Positions 1 to 8,333 of a DNA stretch of 64,000 nucleotides are shown here, piece after piece. A model generated the notes under the pieces. The model made no database searches. It worked only from the letters and a program-made list of their open reading frames with translations, and was not told the origin of the DNA. Position numbers and translations under genes: made by a program. Origin of the DNA: Pseudoalteromonas citrea (lineage in GTDB: Bacteria > Pseudomonadota > Gammaproteobacteria > Enterobacterales > Alteromonadaceae); assembly GCF_000238375.3 (NCBI RefSeq), contig NZ_AHBZ03000012.1, forward strand, positions 124,001 to 188,000. The letters are read 5' to 3'. Numbering within the stretch: position 1 is the first letter of the stretch; each line of letters opens with the position of its first letter.

Positions 1-1
1 A

Positions 2-544
2 TTCGTTATTTTTAAACTGATCAAAGCATTCATGGCAAAGCGTCAACAGCCTCAAATGGCTGGTGCACCGCAATTTAACCAGCAACAAACATTTAATCAG
101 CCACAACAGTTCCAAGCACAGCAGCAAACATCAGGCGGGTTTGGTCAACAACAAGACGTGCCATTTAACCTACCTCGTGATTTTGACATAAATGGTTTTT
201 TACAAGGTGCTCGTCAGCACTACCATACACTACAAGGTGCATGGAATAGCAAAGACTACAATACGATGGCTGAATACTTAAGCCCAGAGCTCGTTGAGCA
301 ATTTAAGCAAGAACGTGAACAACAAGGTGATGTTGCGACTGAAGTTATGTTTATTGACGCTGAAATGGTTCGTGCTGATACCCAACCACATGTATGGGAA
401 GTGAGCATTATGTTTAAGGGTAAATACCGTGATTTAGGTGATATGCAAGAAGAGCCTATTCATGAAGTATGGCACTTAGAAAGAAAAACCGCTGGTGATT
501 CACCATGGTTAATCGTTGGTGTTGAAGACCACATCGACAGTTAA
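2..544 (+). CDS. Tim44-like domain membrane protein, 3' part of gene
   Basis: The frame is open from the first base of the window, so the gene starts upstream; the ATG at 32 is internal. The visible residues begin with the end of a hydrophobic, membrane-like stretch (FVIFKLIKAF), then a Gln/Pro-rich linker of about 45 residues, then a domain of roughly 120 residues (GFLQGARQHYHTLQGAWNSK onward) of the Tim44/Tim44-like type. In bacterial family members this domain follows a signal peptide and one or two membrane segments, which would lie outside the window. Family membership is recognised from the overall pattern. The precise role in bacteria is not settled. A GC-rich hairpin follows directly after the stop codon. 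Confidence 0.75.
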   Translation, partial: FVIFKLIKAFMAKRQQPQMAGAPQFNQQQTFNQPQQFQAQQQTSGGFGQQQDVPFNLPRDFDINGFLQGARQHYHTLQGAWNSKDYNTMAEYLSPELVEQFKQEREQQGDVATEVMFIDAEMVRADTQPHVWEVSIMFKGKYRDLGDMQEEPIHEVWHLERKTAGDSPWLIVGVEDHIDS

Positions 545-558
545 TCTAGCAGTTTGAC

Positions 559-583
559 AAGGCGCCTAAGTAGGCGCCTTATT
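559..583 (+). terminator. Hairpin downstream of the Tim44-like gene
   Basis: A perfect 10-bp stem (AAGGCGCCTA / TAGGCGCCTT) with a 2-nt loop lies 15 nt after the stop codon. Only a short T-poor tail follows, so it is a weak intrinsic terminator or an mRNA 3' stabiliser. Confidence 0.5.
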
Positions 584-714
584 CACTACCATAAATTACC
601 CATGTAGCGCCCAGCCATAAAGCAATCAATACAGTGATACCTCTCAGCTCTACTTGAAAACCAATACGTAACTCATTAATATAAAGCATAAATATTTATA
701 AATAGTGATAAGTT

Positions 715-1245
715 GTGGAAAAAATCACGTTTACACAGTACCAATTGCTTTCGGCAAGCTTTAACCCATGGCGCCCAATTTTTATCGACGTGGCAGACGC
801 CATTATCGCAGAGCTTAAACACCCCGACTTTGAGTTTCTACATTTCGGCTCAAGCTCATTCAAAGTCGCAGGGAAAGGGATCATTGATATTTCACTATTA
901 TATCAACCTGGCGCACTAGAACTGGCGATAAAACATCTGAACGACTTCGGCTTTTTAAAACAACACAGTAGTAAACCCTTTCCTGACACACGCCCGCGTA
1001 AAGATATTGCGGTAATTTATCTTGACGAAACCTTCCAAGTACACCTGCATGTTATTGAAAAAAACAGTATCGAACATCATAAGCAATCTCATTTTAAAGC
1101 TTATATGTTGGCAAACCCGCATGCACGCACTGAGTATGAAGCACAAAAACGCCGCGTATTAGAGCAAGGGCTATCTCAGCAAGACGATTATGGTAAGGCT
1201 AAATCACCTTTTGTAAAAGCCATACTGGATAAACAAGTGTTTTAA
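715..1245 (+). CDS. GrpB/Dephospho-CoA kinase-associated (UPF0157) family protein
   Basis: A 176-residue protein with the GrpB-family pattern: an early 'W' region (FNPWRPIFIDVADAI), a nucleotidyltransferase-like HFGSSSF...GKGIIDI segment near residues 42-58, and a C-terminal YEAQKRRVLEQ...YGKAKSPFV helix typical of the family. The family belongs to the nucleotidyltransferase fold superfamily and its function is not established. The start is GTG at 715; no ATG lies near it in frame. The core motif reads GSSSFKVAGK rather than the more usual GSTAVPGLAAK. The gene stands alone, with no close neighbour on the same strand. Confidence 0.7.
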   Translation: MEKITFTQYQLLSASFNPWRPIFIDVADAIIAELKHPDFEFLHFGSSSFKVAGKGIIDISLLYQPGALELAIKHLNDFGFLKQHSSKPFPDTRPRKDIAVIYLDETFQVHLHVIEKNSIEHHKQSHFKAYMLANPHARTEYEAQKRRVLEQGLSQQDDYGKAKSPFVKAILDKQVF

Positions 1246-1309
1246 ATAAGTTTACTGGAAGTGTAAAAGAAAAGCATGAATTCGCGTAAATACTATTTCC
1301 CCTAACTCA

Positions 1310-1771
1310 ATGCAAGAAATAATTTTGACAACATTTAACAACAAGAAAAAGCTATATCCCCCACTCATTCTCATCTTTTCAGTAACGTGTTTTTTTGCTA
1401 GTCAAGTATATGAACTGGAGCAAATACATTTACTTTTTGTCCCTTTTACTTTGTATATATTTTTTACTGGTCATAGATATACGCTTTCAAATAAATTTAA
1501 AACGGCAAACTCCATTGACTTTTTTATCAAAAAAGAAGGAGAACACCTTATCATAGAAAACAGTCTACTTATAAAAGGGCAGCAAGTCGGAATAAAATGT
1601 GCCCGTATATCTATTGTCACGATAAAAGACAACTACTTATCAATTATTGTTGATGGCAATGGTAATGGGTATGACTTTTACCCAATTGCTGATAAAGATC
1701 AAATCAAGCACCGGATCATCTCCTTGCTTGGTAAAGAGCAAGTCAACAATATATGCTTTAATATTGTTTAA
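1310..1771 (+). CDS. Small membrane protein of unknown function
   Basis: I do not recognise this 153-residue protein. Residues about 16-32 and 40-54 are hydrophobic (LYPPLILIFSVTCFFASQVY and HLLFVPFTLYIFFTG), forming a probable helical hairpin that leaves both termini on the same side. The remaining 95 residues are soluble and beta-strand-like, resembling in layout the PH-like domains often found behind two membrane helices. The gene is very AT-rich. It is followed by a short gap and the convergent kinase gene. No clear ribosome-binding site was seen before the ATG. Confidence 0.5.
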   Translation: MQEIILTTFNNKKKLYPPLILIFSVTCFFASQVYELEQIHLLFVPFTLYIFFTGHRYTLSNKFKTANSIDFFIKKEGEHLIIENSLLIKGQQVGIKCARISIVTIKDNYLSIIVDGNGNGYDFYPIADKDQIKHRIISLLGKEQVNNICFNIV

Positions 1772-1857
1772 CTTATAAAAGGTATTTTTAAGCCAATCAC
1801 CATGAGCTACCCATAATTTATTAAACGATGTGAAAGGCATCCGCACTGCATGCTGTA

Positions 1858-2700
1858 TTACTCAATAGAAAAACGATGTGCTTCATTTACGCGAATGGTT
1901 AAATCACTCTGCTTTGGTAACGATGCCAGCCCCCACACAGTCAAACGTTCAAAGTATTTAATAAATTCAGCGACCTCAAGGTCATTCATTCCCTCACCAA
2001 GCCTCATCTTAAGTTGTCTCTCTTGCTGTAGCCGCCATTGGTAGACCCTCTCAAATGTCTGCACATCTAAATATATTAATTTGTCGAGCAATGAAAACAA
2101 CTGCTGATAATCTTGTGCTAGGCAGTTGTTGACATAGTGCCGATAAGTACCTGAACTATCGTACTTGGCTTCTAAGCTATTTACTGGACTTTTTAAGCGT
2201 GCAGCGGGCTCTGGCTTTAAACCAATACACCACCCTTCAAAAATGAGAATATCTGGTGGCGTCTCAACTTTTTGCCAAAATTGCGATTGAAGCGGTTTAT
2301 CTTGAGATTTATCAAACCGTGGCAGTATAAATTGACGCTGTGCTTTAAATGAATCAACGACATCGATTGCTTGTAAAATAGAGTGTGTCCCTGGCACACC
2401 TCGGGTTTTTAGCAGTGGGTGTTGGTTTGTAGCCAACATCTGTCGTTCTTCTGGTGATAAATAGAAATCATCTATTGAGACAACAGCCACGCTAATCCCG
2501 TCATTCCCAAGCGCAGCTGCTAAGTATGCCGCTAATGTTGACTTACCGCTGCCCTGTGCACCATTTAACCCCAGGCAAAAAGGTAATCCCATCATTTTTG
2601 TATATTCTGCTTTTACCCACTGAACTATTGGCTCTACATCCGAAATATAACTGTCAGTTAATGTATGTGTTTTTATAAAAGAGGATTGCCACGATGTCAT
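1858..2700 (-). CDS. P-loop kinase of the plant-type glycerate kinase/Tda10 family
   Basis: A 280-residue predicted ATP-dependent kinase. A Walker A motif is clear near residues 44-54 (LNGAQGSGKSTLA). A Walker-B-like strand (VAVVSIDDFYLS) follows, with a conserved RGVPGTHS segment and FEGWCIGLKP, all of which fit the GLYK/Tda10/YggC branch of the uridine kinase-like superfamily. Plant members phosphorylate D-glycerate to 3-phosphoglycerate; the bacterial branch is mostly uncharacterised, so the substrate here is inferred. The gene stands alone and converges on the small membrane protein gene upstream. Confidence 0.7.
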   Translation of the reverse strand: MTSWQSSFIKTHTLTDSYISDVEPIVQWVKAEYTKMMGLPFCLGLNGAQGSGKSTLAAYLAAALGNDGISVAVVSIDDFYLSPEERQMLATNQHPLLKTRGVPGTHSILQAIDVVDSFKAQRQFILPRFDKSQDKPLQSQFWQKVETPPDILIFEGWCIGLKPEPAARLKSPVNSLEAKYDSSGTYRHYVNNCLAQDYQQLFSLLDKLIYLDVQTFERVYQWRLQQERQLKMRLGEGMNDLEVAEFIKYFERLTVWGLASLPKQSDLTIRVNEAHRFSIE

Positions 2701-2988
2701 AGGCTTATGTGATTATTGCCCCAGAATAGAACCAGTTTATCAAGAAACTTTACTGCCGTCCCTGCCCCATAACTCTGAGGGACCAGAAAAGTAATGTGCA
2801 TATCAACCCATCAAACAAATCGATTGCAGCAAGTTATTTATATCATTTTTAAGATTGAAAGACATTAACTATACTTCTCTACGTGGCCCACTACCTGAAC
2901 TATGAAAATAGCTATGTTACAGCCACGACTTGCTGGTCTATTGGCCTGTTTATACCCGTTTCTTGAAATTATATATTGCGGAGGCATT

Positions 2989-4449
2989 ATGAAAACTACG
3001 CTTACAACGTCGGCAGGCGCGCCTATTGCAGATGATAACAACAGTATTTCTGCTGGTGAGCAAGGTTCACTCACCTTTGATAACTTTCGGCTTTTTGAAA
3101 AACTAGCGCACTTTAACCGAGAGCGACTCCCAGAACGAGTCGTTCACGCACGTGGTACAGGTGCTTATGGCACATTTACACTGAGCGAATCACTGACAGA
3201 TCACACTATTGCGCATTTTTTACAAAAAGCCGGCCAACAAACAGAAGTGTTTGTGCGCTTTTCGACAGTAGGCGGTGGTCAAGATTCAAGTGACTATGCG
3301 CGAGATCCTCGTGGTTTTGCTGTAAAGTTTTACACCGAACAGGGCAATTTTGACCTGGTTGGTAACAATACACCGGTATTTTTTCTTAATGATCCGATAA
3401 AGTTTCCAGACTTTGTGCACTCACAGAAGAAAAACCCACAAACAAACCTACCCGATCCTGCTGCTATGTTTGAGTTTTGGGCTAATCACCCACAATCGTT
3501 GCACCAAATGACTATTTTAATGTCAGATAGAGGGATCCCATTGAGCTACCGGCATATGCACGGCTTTGGTTCGCATACCTTGAGCTTTTGGAATCAAGCT
3601 GGTGAACGGTTTTGGGTAAAGTGGCACTTAAAAACACAGCAAGGTATTGAGACAGTGCACAGCGATGATGCCCACAAATACCCAGCGTTTGGTGCACAAC
3701 AAGACTTAGTTGCTGCCATTGAGCAAGGCGACTTCCCCCGCTGGAACGTCAAACTGCAGATCATCAGTGAAGCTCAAGCAAAAACGCTGTCGATTAATCC
3801 GTTTGATCTCACTAAAATTTGGCCTCACAAAGAAGTCCCTCTCATTGATATTGGTACCTTAGAGCTAAATAGAAATGTAGACAATTACTTTGCAGAAACC
3901 GAACAAGCGGCATTTGCACCAAGCAACTTGGTTCCAGGTATTGGCGCATCACCGGATAAAATGCTACAGGCACGGTTAATTGCCTATCAAGATGCGCATA
4001 GATATCGTGTTGGAGCGAATGTTAACCAAATTCCAGTCAACGCACCAAAATGCCCAGTTAATAACTATCAACGTGATGGTGCCTTTGCTGGCGTATGCCC
4101 ATTTTCTGGCAATATTAAAAGCGATAAGAATAGCGTTAATTTTTATCCCAATGATAGAAGTAATGAAGGCGCCCCCAGCCCTGATATTACGGTGGCAGAG
4201 CCACCGATGCCGTTAGCACAGAATGCATGGCTAAAACCGCATAACCAAGACCACGAAGACTACTACACGCAAGCAGGTGACTTATTCAGACTAATGAGCG
4301 CTGAGCAGCAGTTGCAAGTGGCAACAAATATAGCTGGCGGACTGAGTGCGGCAAATGAGCATATTCAACAACGCATGCTTGAGCAATTTGACAAGGCAGA
4401 CCCGCAATATATGAAAGCGGTTAAGGCTGCTTTAGCAGCCTTAGAATGA
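2989..4449 (+). CDS. katA: Catalase, heme-dependent, small-subunit clade
   Basis: A 486-residue monofunctional heme catalase that would convert hydrogen peroxide to water and oxygen. The catalytic His is at residue 53 in RVVHARGTGAYG, the catalytic Asn at 126 in VGNNTPVFF, and the proximal heme-ligand Tyr at about 333 in RLIAYQDAHRYR. The reading frame extends to an ATG at 2902, but the start at 2989 is chosen because GGAGG lies just before it (2980-2984) and the family N-terminus begins with TTSAGAPIADDNNS. No N-terminal signal peptide is seen with this start, so it is probably cytoplasmic. It marks the left edge of the accessory region: IS256 remains begin about 70 bp downstream. Confidence 0.93.
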   Translation: MKTTLTTSAGAPIADDNNSISAGEQGSLTFDNFRLFEKLAHFNRERLPERVVHARGTGAYGTFTLSESLTDHTIAHFLQKAGQQTEVFVRFSTVGGGQDSSDYARDPRGFAVKFYTEQGNFDLVGNNTPVFFLNDPIKFPDFVHSQKKNPQTNLPDPAAMFEFWANHPQSLHQMTILMSDRGIPLSYRHMHGFGSHTLSFWNQAGERFWVKWHLKTQQGIETVHSDDAHKYPAFGAQQDLVAAIEQGDFPRWNVKLQIISEAQAKTLSINPFDLTKIWPHKEVPLIDIGTLELNRNVDNYFAETEQAAFAPSNLVPGIGASPDKMLQARLIAYQDAHRYRVGANVNQIPVNAPKCPVNNYQRDGAFAGVCPFSGNIKSDKNSVNFYPNDRSNEGAPSPDITVAEPPMPLAQNAWLKPHNQDHEDYYTQAGDLFRLMSAEQQLQVATNIAGGLSAANEHIQQRMLEQFDKADPQYMKAVKAALAALE

Positions 4450-4520
4450 ACTAAAACTATTGAGGGATCACTTAAGTTGTATAAGTGTGATTACCAAGGG
4501 ATTATGTCGGTTTAATTACC

Positions 4521-4835
4521 GACCCTGTAAATAATTCTGTGTAACTGCTCTTGGTTACAAGTATTCAGTTAGTCGGTCTTCAAACATAATCATAAAACGA
4601 TTTAGAGCTTGCTTCCAGTGATGAATAGGCATTGTCCACCTCTTGGAAGCATCCATTATCGCTAAGTAAACCACCTTTCTAGCCGATTCATCTGTCGGGA
4701 ACAGTTTACGTTTCTTGGTCGCTTTTCTGATCACACTGTTCAGAGATTCAATAGCATTTGTCGTGTAGATAGCTTTACGAATATCTTGAGGGTAGCTAAA
4801 TAGAGTATTGAGATTACCCCAATGAGCCGTCCAGG
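4521..4835 (-). mobile_element. Remnant of an IS256-family insertion sequence (3' end)
   Basis: This is the 3' end of a mutator-type (IS256) element. The outer end at about 4521 reads GACCCTGTAAATAATTCTGT, which has the form of an IS256-family terminal repeat. The element is cut at 4835 by the end of the IS3-family element. No left end is present, so it cannot move by itself. Confidence 0.75.
4555..4835 (-). pseudogene. IS256-family transposase, C-terminal fragment
   Basis: The reverse strand gives about 92 intact codons ending in the stop at 4555-4557. It contains the block IYTTNAIESLNSVIRKATKK, which carries the conserved glutamate region of IS256 (MULE/mutator) DDE transposases, followed by KLFPTDESARKVVYLA and the terminal MFEDRLTEYL. 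There is no frameshift in what remains. The N-terminal three quarters, including both catalytic aspartates, are missing because the frame ends at the IS3 boundary. Confidence 0.85.
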
Positions 4836-4875
4836 TGTAACTCCACCCAATTTAGTACAGCTCTTTTGTAGAATT

Positions 4876-5655
4876 TTATGCAGCCTCAAGATAACTAATT
4901 GGTGTCATATCACCAAGTGAATCATGGGGTCGTTCATAATTATAAATATCTAACCATTCATCTGTGATTTCACGTACTTCTTGTAGTGACTCAAACAAGT
5001 ATAAATCTAGCACTTCTTCACGGTAACTTCGGTTAAACCTTTCCACAAAGCCATTTTGATAAGGGCTACCAGGTTTTATAAACTCTAGCTTAATACTGTT
5101 TTCCATCGCCCACGTTTCAAGCATAGTGGAAGTAAACTCTGGGCCATTATCTACCCTAATTTGTTTTGGTTTGCCGCGCCAAGCAATGATCTGTTTTAGT
5201 GTCCTAATTACTCTCTCAGCCGTTAAACTGGTATCAACTTCAATCGCTAATGCTTGTCGATTGAAGTCATCGAGTACATTCAATGTTCTGAACCGATGTC
5301 CATAGCTTAATGCATCACTCATAAAGTCCATTGACCAAGATTCATTATGTTGCAGTGGGGCACTTAATGGTTCTGGCGTTCTCGTTGGTACACGGCGTTT
5401 TCCTTTACGTCTTAAGTTGAGTTTAAGCATGTTGTAAACACGTTCAACACGCTTCTTATTCCAAGGTTTACCCTTGTTGCGAAGCCTTTTAAATAGTTTG
5501 GGCAGCCCCCACCTTTGGTGACGTTCGATCAATGCTAGCAATGCGTCGATAACTTCATCATCTGATGGCCGTTTATGTTTGTAATAAAAAACTGAGCGGC
5601 TTAATCCAGCCACTTCACAAGCAAATGCGACGCTGACGTTAAATTGAGTTCTCAA
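4876..5655 (-). CDS. IS3-family transposase OrfB (rve integrase core)
   Basis: A 259-residue DDE transposase part. The HTH_21-like region (GLSRSVFYY...RHQRWGLPKLFKRLRNKG) is followed by the rve core: SMDFMSDAL (first Asp), IRVDNGPEFTS (second Asp) and NGFVERFNRSYREEVLD (Glu), the usual DDE arrangement, and a C-terminal YNYERPHDSLGDMTP. The annotated start is only a convenience. The frame continues upstream and joins OrfA in phase after a -1 shift at 5694-5700, giving AVKTSRRRAWVEHLRTQF as the linker. All catalytic residues are present, so the element may be active. Confidence 0.92.
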   Translation of the reverse strand: MRTQFNVSVAFACEVAGLSRSVFYYKHKRPSDDEVIDALLALIERHQRWGLPKLFKRLRNKGKPWNKKRVERVYNMLKLNLRRKGKRRVPTRTPEPLSAPLQHNESWSMDFMSDALSYGHRFRTLNVLDDFNRQALAIEVDTSLTAERVIRTLKQIIAWRGKPKQIRVDNGPEFTSTMLETWAMENSIKLEFIKPGSPYQNGFVERFNRSYREEVLDLYLFESLQEVREITDEWLDIYNYERPHDSLGDMTPISYLEAA

Positions 5656-5687
5656 ATGCTCAACCCAAGCTCTGCGTCTACTTGTCT

Positions 5688-5954
5688 TTACAGCTTTTTT
5701 GCAATGATATCCTCAAGCATCGAGTGCTTTAAGCTCAGCGTTGCAAACATATCTTTTAGCTTACGATTTTCTTCTTCAAGTTCTTTAAGGCGTTTAACAT
5801 CAGATGCTTCCATACCACCATATTTTGAGCGCCATTTGTAAAATGTGCTTTGGCCTATGCCATGTTTACGGCAAATTTCAGGCACTGGAATACCTGATTC
5901 AGCTTCTTTGATCATGCTGACAATTTGAGTTTCGGTGAACTTACTTTTTCTCAT
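5688..5954 (-). CDS. IS3-family transposase OrfA (HTH_Tnp_1)
   Basis: An 88-residue DNA-binding protein with an N-terminal helix-turn-helix (KFTETQIVSMIKEAESGIPV...CRKHGIGQSTFYKWRSKYGG) and a C-terminal leucine zipper-like coiled coil (RLKELEEENRKLKDM). It recognises the element ends and is normally made alone or fused to OrfB by frameshifting. The heptamer AAAAAAG (plus-strand 5694-5700) just before the stop is the predicted slippery site. Confidence 0.92.
   Translation of the reverse strand: MRKSKFTETQIVSMIKEAESGIPVPEICRKHGIGQSTFYKWRSKYGGMEASDVKRLKELEEENRKLKDMFATLSLKHSMLEDIIAKKL
5694..5700 (-). promoter_or_regulatory. Programmed -1 frameshift site, OrfA to OrfB
   Basis: A AAA AAG heptamer three codons before the orfA stop. 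Slipping back one base joins the frame to orfB with no intervening stop. Confidence 0.7.
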
Positions 5955-6024
5955 CGTAAATTTTCCTATTTTAGTTAATGGAAAATTCTACTTATGAACT
6001 GTTTCATTTTTTGGGGGAGTTACA

Positions 6025-6078
6025 GAAGAGCGTTTAAAAGCGGAAATAGTTCAGGAAGCGATGCAAAAAAAGTGGTGA
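6025..6078 (+). pseudogene. IS3-family OrfA, last 17 codons
   Basis: The frame directly after the inserted element reads EERLKAEIVQEAMQKKW followed by TGA, the typical C-terminus of an IS3-family OrfA. The AAAAAAG heptamer near 6066-6072 is the slippery site leading into the orfB frame (KKVVKPSQRK). The rest of orfA is missing. Confidence 0.75.
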
Positions 6079-6887
6079 AGCCGTCGCAACGCAAAGTGAT
6101 GGCACAGCATATGCTTTCTAATCATAACATCAGTATTAAACTGGCTTGCATAGCGTTTGGTATCAGTGAAAGTTGCTATCGCTACCAAGCAAAGCTAAGT
6201 TCAGAAAACGCTGAAATAGCCGACTGGCTCGTAAAATTAACCGAGAACGAAACCGATTGGGGTTTTGGTCTGTGCTACGACTATTTGCGAAATGTAGAAG
6301 GCTTTAAATGGAACCATAAGCGTGTTTATCGTATTTATTGTGAGTTAGCCCTTAATTTGAGAATACGCCCTAGAAGGCGATTGAAACGGCATAAACCAGA
6401 GCCTCTTAAAGAGCCAATAAAGCGCAATCAAGTATGGTCGGTCGACTTTATGCATGACCAGTTAAGTAATGGCCGAAAAATACGTTTATTTAACATCATT
6501 GATGATTATAAACGTGAAGGGTTGGTGATTGATGTTGGGTATTCGTTTCCAGCGATTAGAGTGATAAGAAGCCTAAATCAACTCATTGAGTGGCGAGGTA
6601 AACCAAGCGTCATTCGTTGTGATAATGGTCCTGAATTTATCAGTCATGAATTTACTCATTGGGCGAAACAGCATGGAATTCGAATTGAATATATTCAACC
6701 GGGCAACCCACAACAAAACGCTTACATCGAACGACATAACAAAACAATTCGATATAGCTGGTTGAGCAAAAACTTATTTGATACGTTGGAAGAGGTTCAA
6801 GAGCATGCTACAAGTTGGCTGTGGTTTTATAATCATAAAAGGCCGCATAAAGCTAATGGAGGTAAACCGCCGTTGGCTGTAGCTTAA
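6074..6887 (+). CDS. IS3-family transposase OrfB, orphaned
   Basis: An intact DDE transposase domain from VVKPSQRKVMAQHM to the stop. It has the HTH_21-like region (GFGLCYDYLRN..FKWNHKRVYRIYCEL), then SVDFMHDQLS (Asp), IRCDNGPEFIS (Asp) and NAYIERHNKTIRYSWL (Glu). The open frame runs back to an ATG at 5994 inside the neighbouring element, but those first codons belong to the other IS, so the natural protein would have come from frameshifting after OrfA. With orfA cut off, normal expression is unlikely. The start given is approximate. Confidence 0.8.
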
Positions 6888-6927
6888 CTCTCTATTTTTG
6901 ATGGCTATTAAAAATGGGAGGATTACC

Positions 6928-7279
6928 GGTGTTCGCTATTTATTTATGAAATTATAATGGACGATAAAAAGCACATTCGATTATTCCAACGGACCTTGCA
7001 TGGGGTATCTTCTGGTATTGTAAATCAGCAAAACCTCTAACAAGCAAGAGGTCAATTGAGAGTGAATAGCATAGTATTTATTCTATTTTAGCGGTGCTAA
7101 GTATGTCAGCTTTAAATTAACAATGTACAAAAACTATGAAGCTTTTAGCTTCGGGGAAGTGTCCTCATGTTTAATTGAAGTGAGTAAGCTTAAAGATGCT
7201 TACTTAAAGGTAGCGAACACTATTAATTAATCAGGTTTTATCTCAAGAGGTTCTAATGCTGTAAATGTTATTTTTAATT
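6928..7279. other. Non-coding stretch with an inverted 10-mer at its edges
   Basis: No credible gene was seen. The 10-mer GTGTTCGCTA at 6929-6938 returns inverted (TAGCGAACAC) at 7211-7220, 291 bp apart edge to edge. The left copy directly abuts the end of the truncated IS3 element. It could be a small non-autonomous element or an older insertion scar. A short hairpin (GAAGC..GCTTC) lies near 7138-7152. Confidence 0.3.
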
Positions 7280-7984
7280 TTATAGCTTAATAATATCGTT
7301 TGCATGCTTATACGATGCAGGTGTACCAATATCCATATAAGGGCCATCAACAAGCCAACCTTGCATAGAGCCAATCATAGTGGGCACTATATCTGCGCAT
7401 AGACTGAGCCGCTTCTCACGTAGCATTGGCTGAAAAAAACGTTGGAATACTTTTGGGGAAAATAAAAAGACAGCTCCATTTGCTAAATTAGTTGGTGGTT
7501 GAGCTACTTTTTCGAAATACCCTGTTATTATGTTCAGTTCATCTAGTTCGACAATGCCACAAGATTGTGGTGTGTCAGAGTAAAACAATAACATTGTTAC
7601 ATCAATATGGCTTGCTCGGAAGCTGTGCGCTGAGATTAGCCCACTGAGATCACTGGTGGTAAAGTTATCGGCATGAGCGATTAAAACATCCGAACTATCC
7701 CAAAACTCTCTATTTTTAATTAAAGTGCCACCTGTATCAAGTAGTTCAGTTTCATGCGAAAGGTAAATTTGTTCTCGGTATTTATGTGAATGCACAAATG
7801 CTTCAACGAGTTCTGATTTATAGTGGGTGTTGATTAAAATTTTAGATATTCCTAATTTAATAAGCTTTTCTATCCAGTAATCAAGTAGAGGTCGTCCACC
7901 AATCGGAACTAAACATTTTGGTATAGTGTTAGTTAGGGGCTTTAATCTTGTGCCCAGCCCCGCAGCAAGTAAAACGGCTCTCAT
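7280..7984 (-). CDS. Sugar-nucleotide nucleotidyltransferase (NDP-sugar pyrophosphorylase type)
   Basis: A 234-residue member of the NTP_transferase family, which couples a sugar-1-phosphate to an NTP. The N-terminal signature MRAVLLAAGLGTRLKPLT contains the Gly-rich nucleotide loop and activating Arg. It is followed by PKCLVPIGGRPLLDYW, an ADNFTT motif for the metal-binding Asp, and a C-terminal DGPYMDIGTPASYKHA with a second metal-binding Asp. The open frame extends to 8059, but the start at 7984 is chosen because the family begins at MRAVLLAAG. The size fits MurU-like or mannose-1-phosphate guanylyltransferase-like enzymes; the sugar cannot be told. No sugar kinase or glycosyltransferase gene lies nearby, so it is an orphan in the accessory region. 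Confidence 0.8.
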   Translation of the reverse strand: MRAVLLAAGLGTRLKPLTNTIPKCLVPIGGRPLLDYWIEKLIKLGISKILINTHYKSELVEAFVHSHKYREQIYLSHETELLDTGGTLIKNREFWDSSDVLIAHADNFTTSDLSGLISAHSFRASHIDVTMLLFYSDTPQSCGIVELDELNIITGYFEKVAQPPTNLANGAVFLFSPKVFQRFFQPMLREKRLSLCADIVPTMIGSMQGWLVDGPYMDIGTPASYKHANDIIKL

Positions 7985-8333
7985 TGTTTTGATGCTTGAA
8001 GGAGGTTGTGATTTATTCGCATTGGCAAAAATGATGTGACACAGTGACATAAGAACCACAGAAAGGTACTTAAGCGCGACAGTTAACCATTTACATAAAC
8101 AAGTGAATAAACACCCGTTGAATTTTTAATCAATCAATGAGTGTCCTTAGTCAGTTTAAATAATAAAAATATGATTATATTAATAAATTTAAATTATAAT
8201 TTTGTGGATGATGGGTGGGTAAATAATGCTGTGATTTCTGTTTTTTCTATGCGATAGTATTTTTAGAGCTTAAAGGTTAAGCTCTAAATAATCATTGTTA
8301 TATTAAATTTTCATAATAAAAAGGAGTTATAAT
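7985..8333. other. AT-rich intergenic region between divergent genes
   Basis: The region separates the nucleotidyltransferase and secreted-protein genes and must carry both promoters. The only clear structure is the hairpin at 8262-8288. Confidence 0.4.
8262..8288 (+). promoter_or_regulatory. Strong hairpin in the 5' region of the secreted-protein gene
   Basis: A perfect 12-bp stem (TTTAGAGCTTAA / TTAAGCTCTAAA) with a 3-nt loop, 45 bp before the start codon. It could act in the mRNA leader (stability or attenuation), as a terminator-like structure, or as an operator. Confidence 0.4.

Larger units (their letters stand above)
4836..6024 (-). mobile_element. Complete IS3-family insertion sequence
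   Basis: The element is 1189 bp with terminal inverted repeats: TGTAACTCCACCCAATTTAG on the left, and on the right the reverse complement of TGTAACTCCCCCAAAAAATG. It encodes OrfA and OrfB joined by a -1 frameshift signal. The flanks (ccagg on the left, gaaga on the right) do not show a matching 3- to 4-bp target duplication. The left flank is IS256 DNA and the right flank is a different IS3-family element, so it sits at a junction produced by more than a single simple insertion. Confidence 0.88.
6025..6927 (+). mobile_element. Truncated IS3-family element (second type)
   Basis: The element has lost its left end and most of orfA at the boundary with the neighbouring IS3-family element. The probable right end is near 6927, where GGAGGATTACC follows the orfB stop. 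The left terminal repeat is absent, so it is not autonomously mobile. Confidence 0.7.

Noticed and set aside
2902-2988. Longer N-terminus for the catalase from the ATG at 2902
   Set aside because: The extra 29 residues are not catalase-like and a good ribosome-binding site directly precedes the ATG at 2989.
4506-4523. GTCGGT-TTAATT-ACCGAC hairpin considered as the catalase terminator
   Set aside because: No T run follows, and its right arm overlaps the probable IS256 end, so it is more likely part of the insertion boundary.
5994-6073. ATG at 5994 as the true start of the second OrfB
   Set aside because: Those codons lie in the terminal repeat of the neighbouring IS and the cut orfA; the natural OrfB frame begins by frameshifting near 6066-6072.
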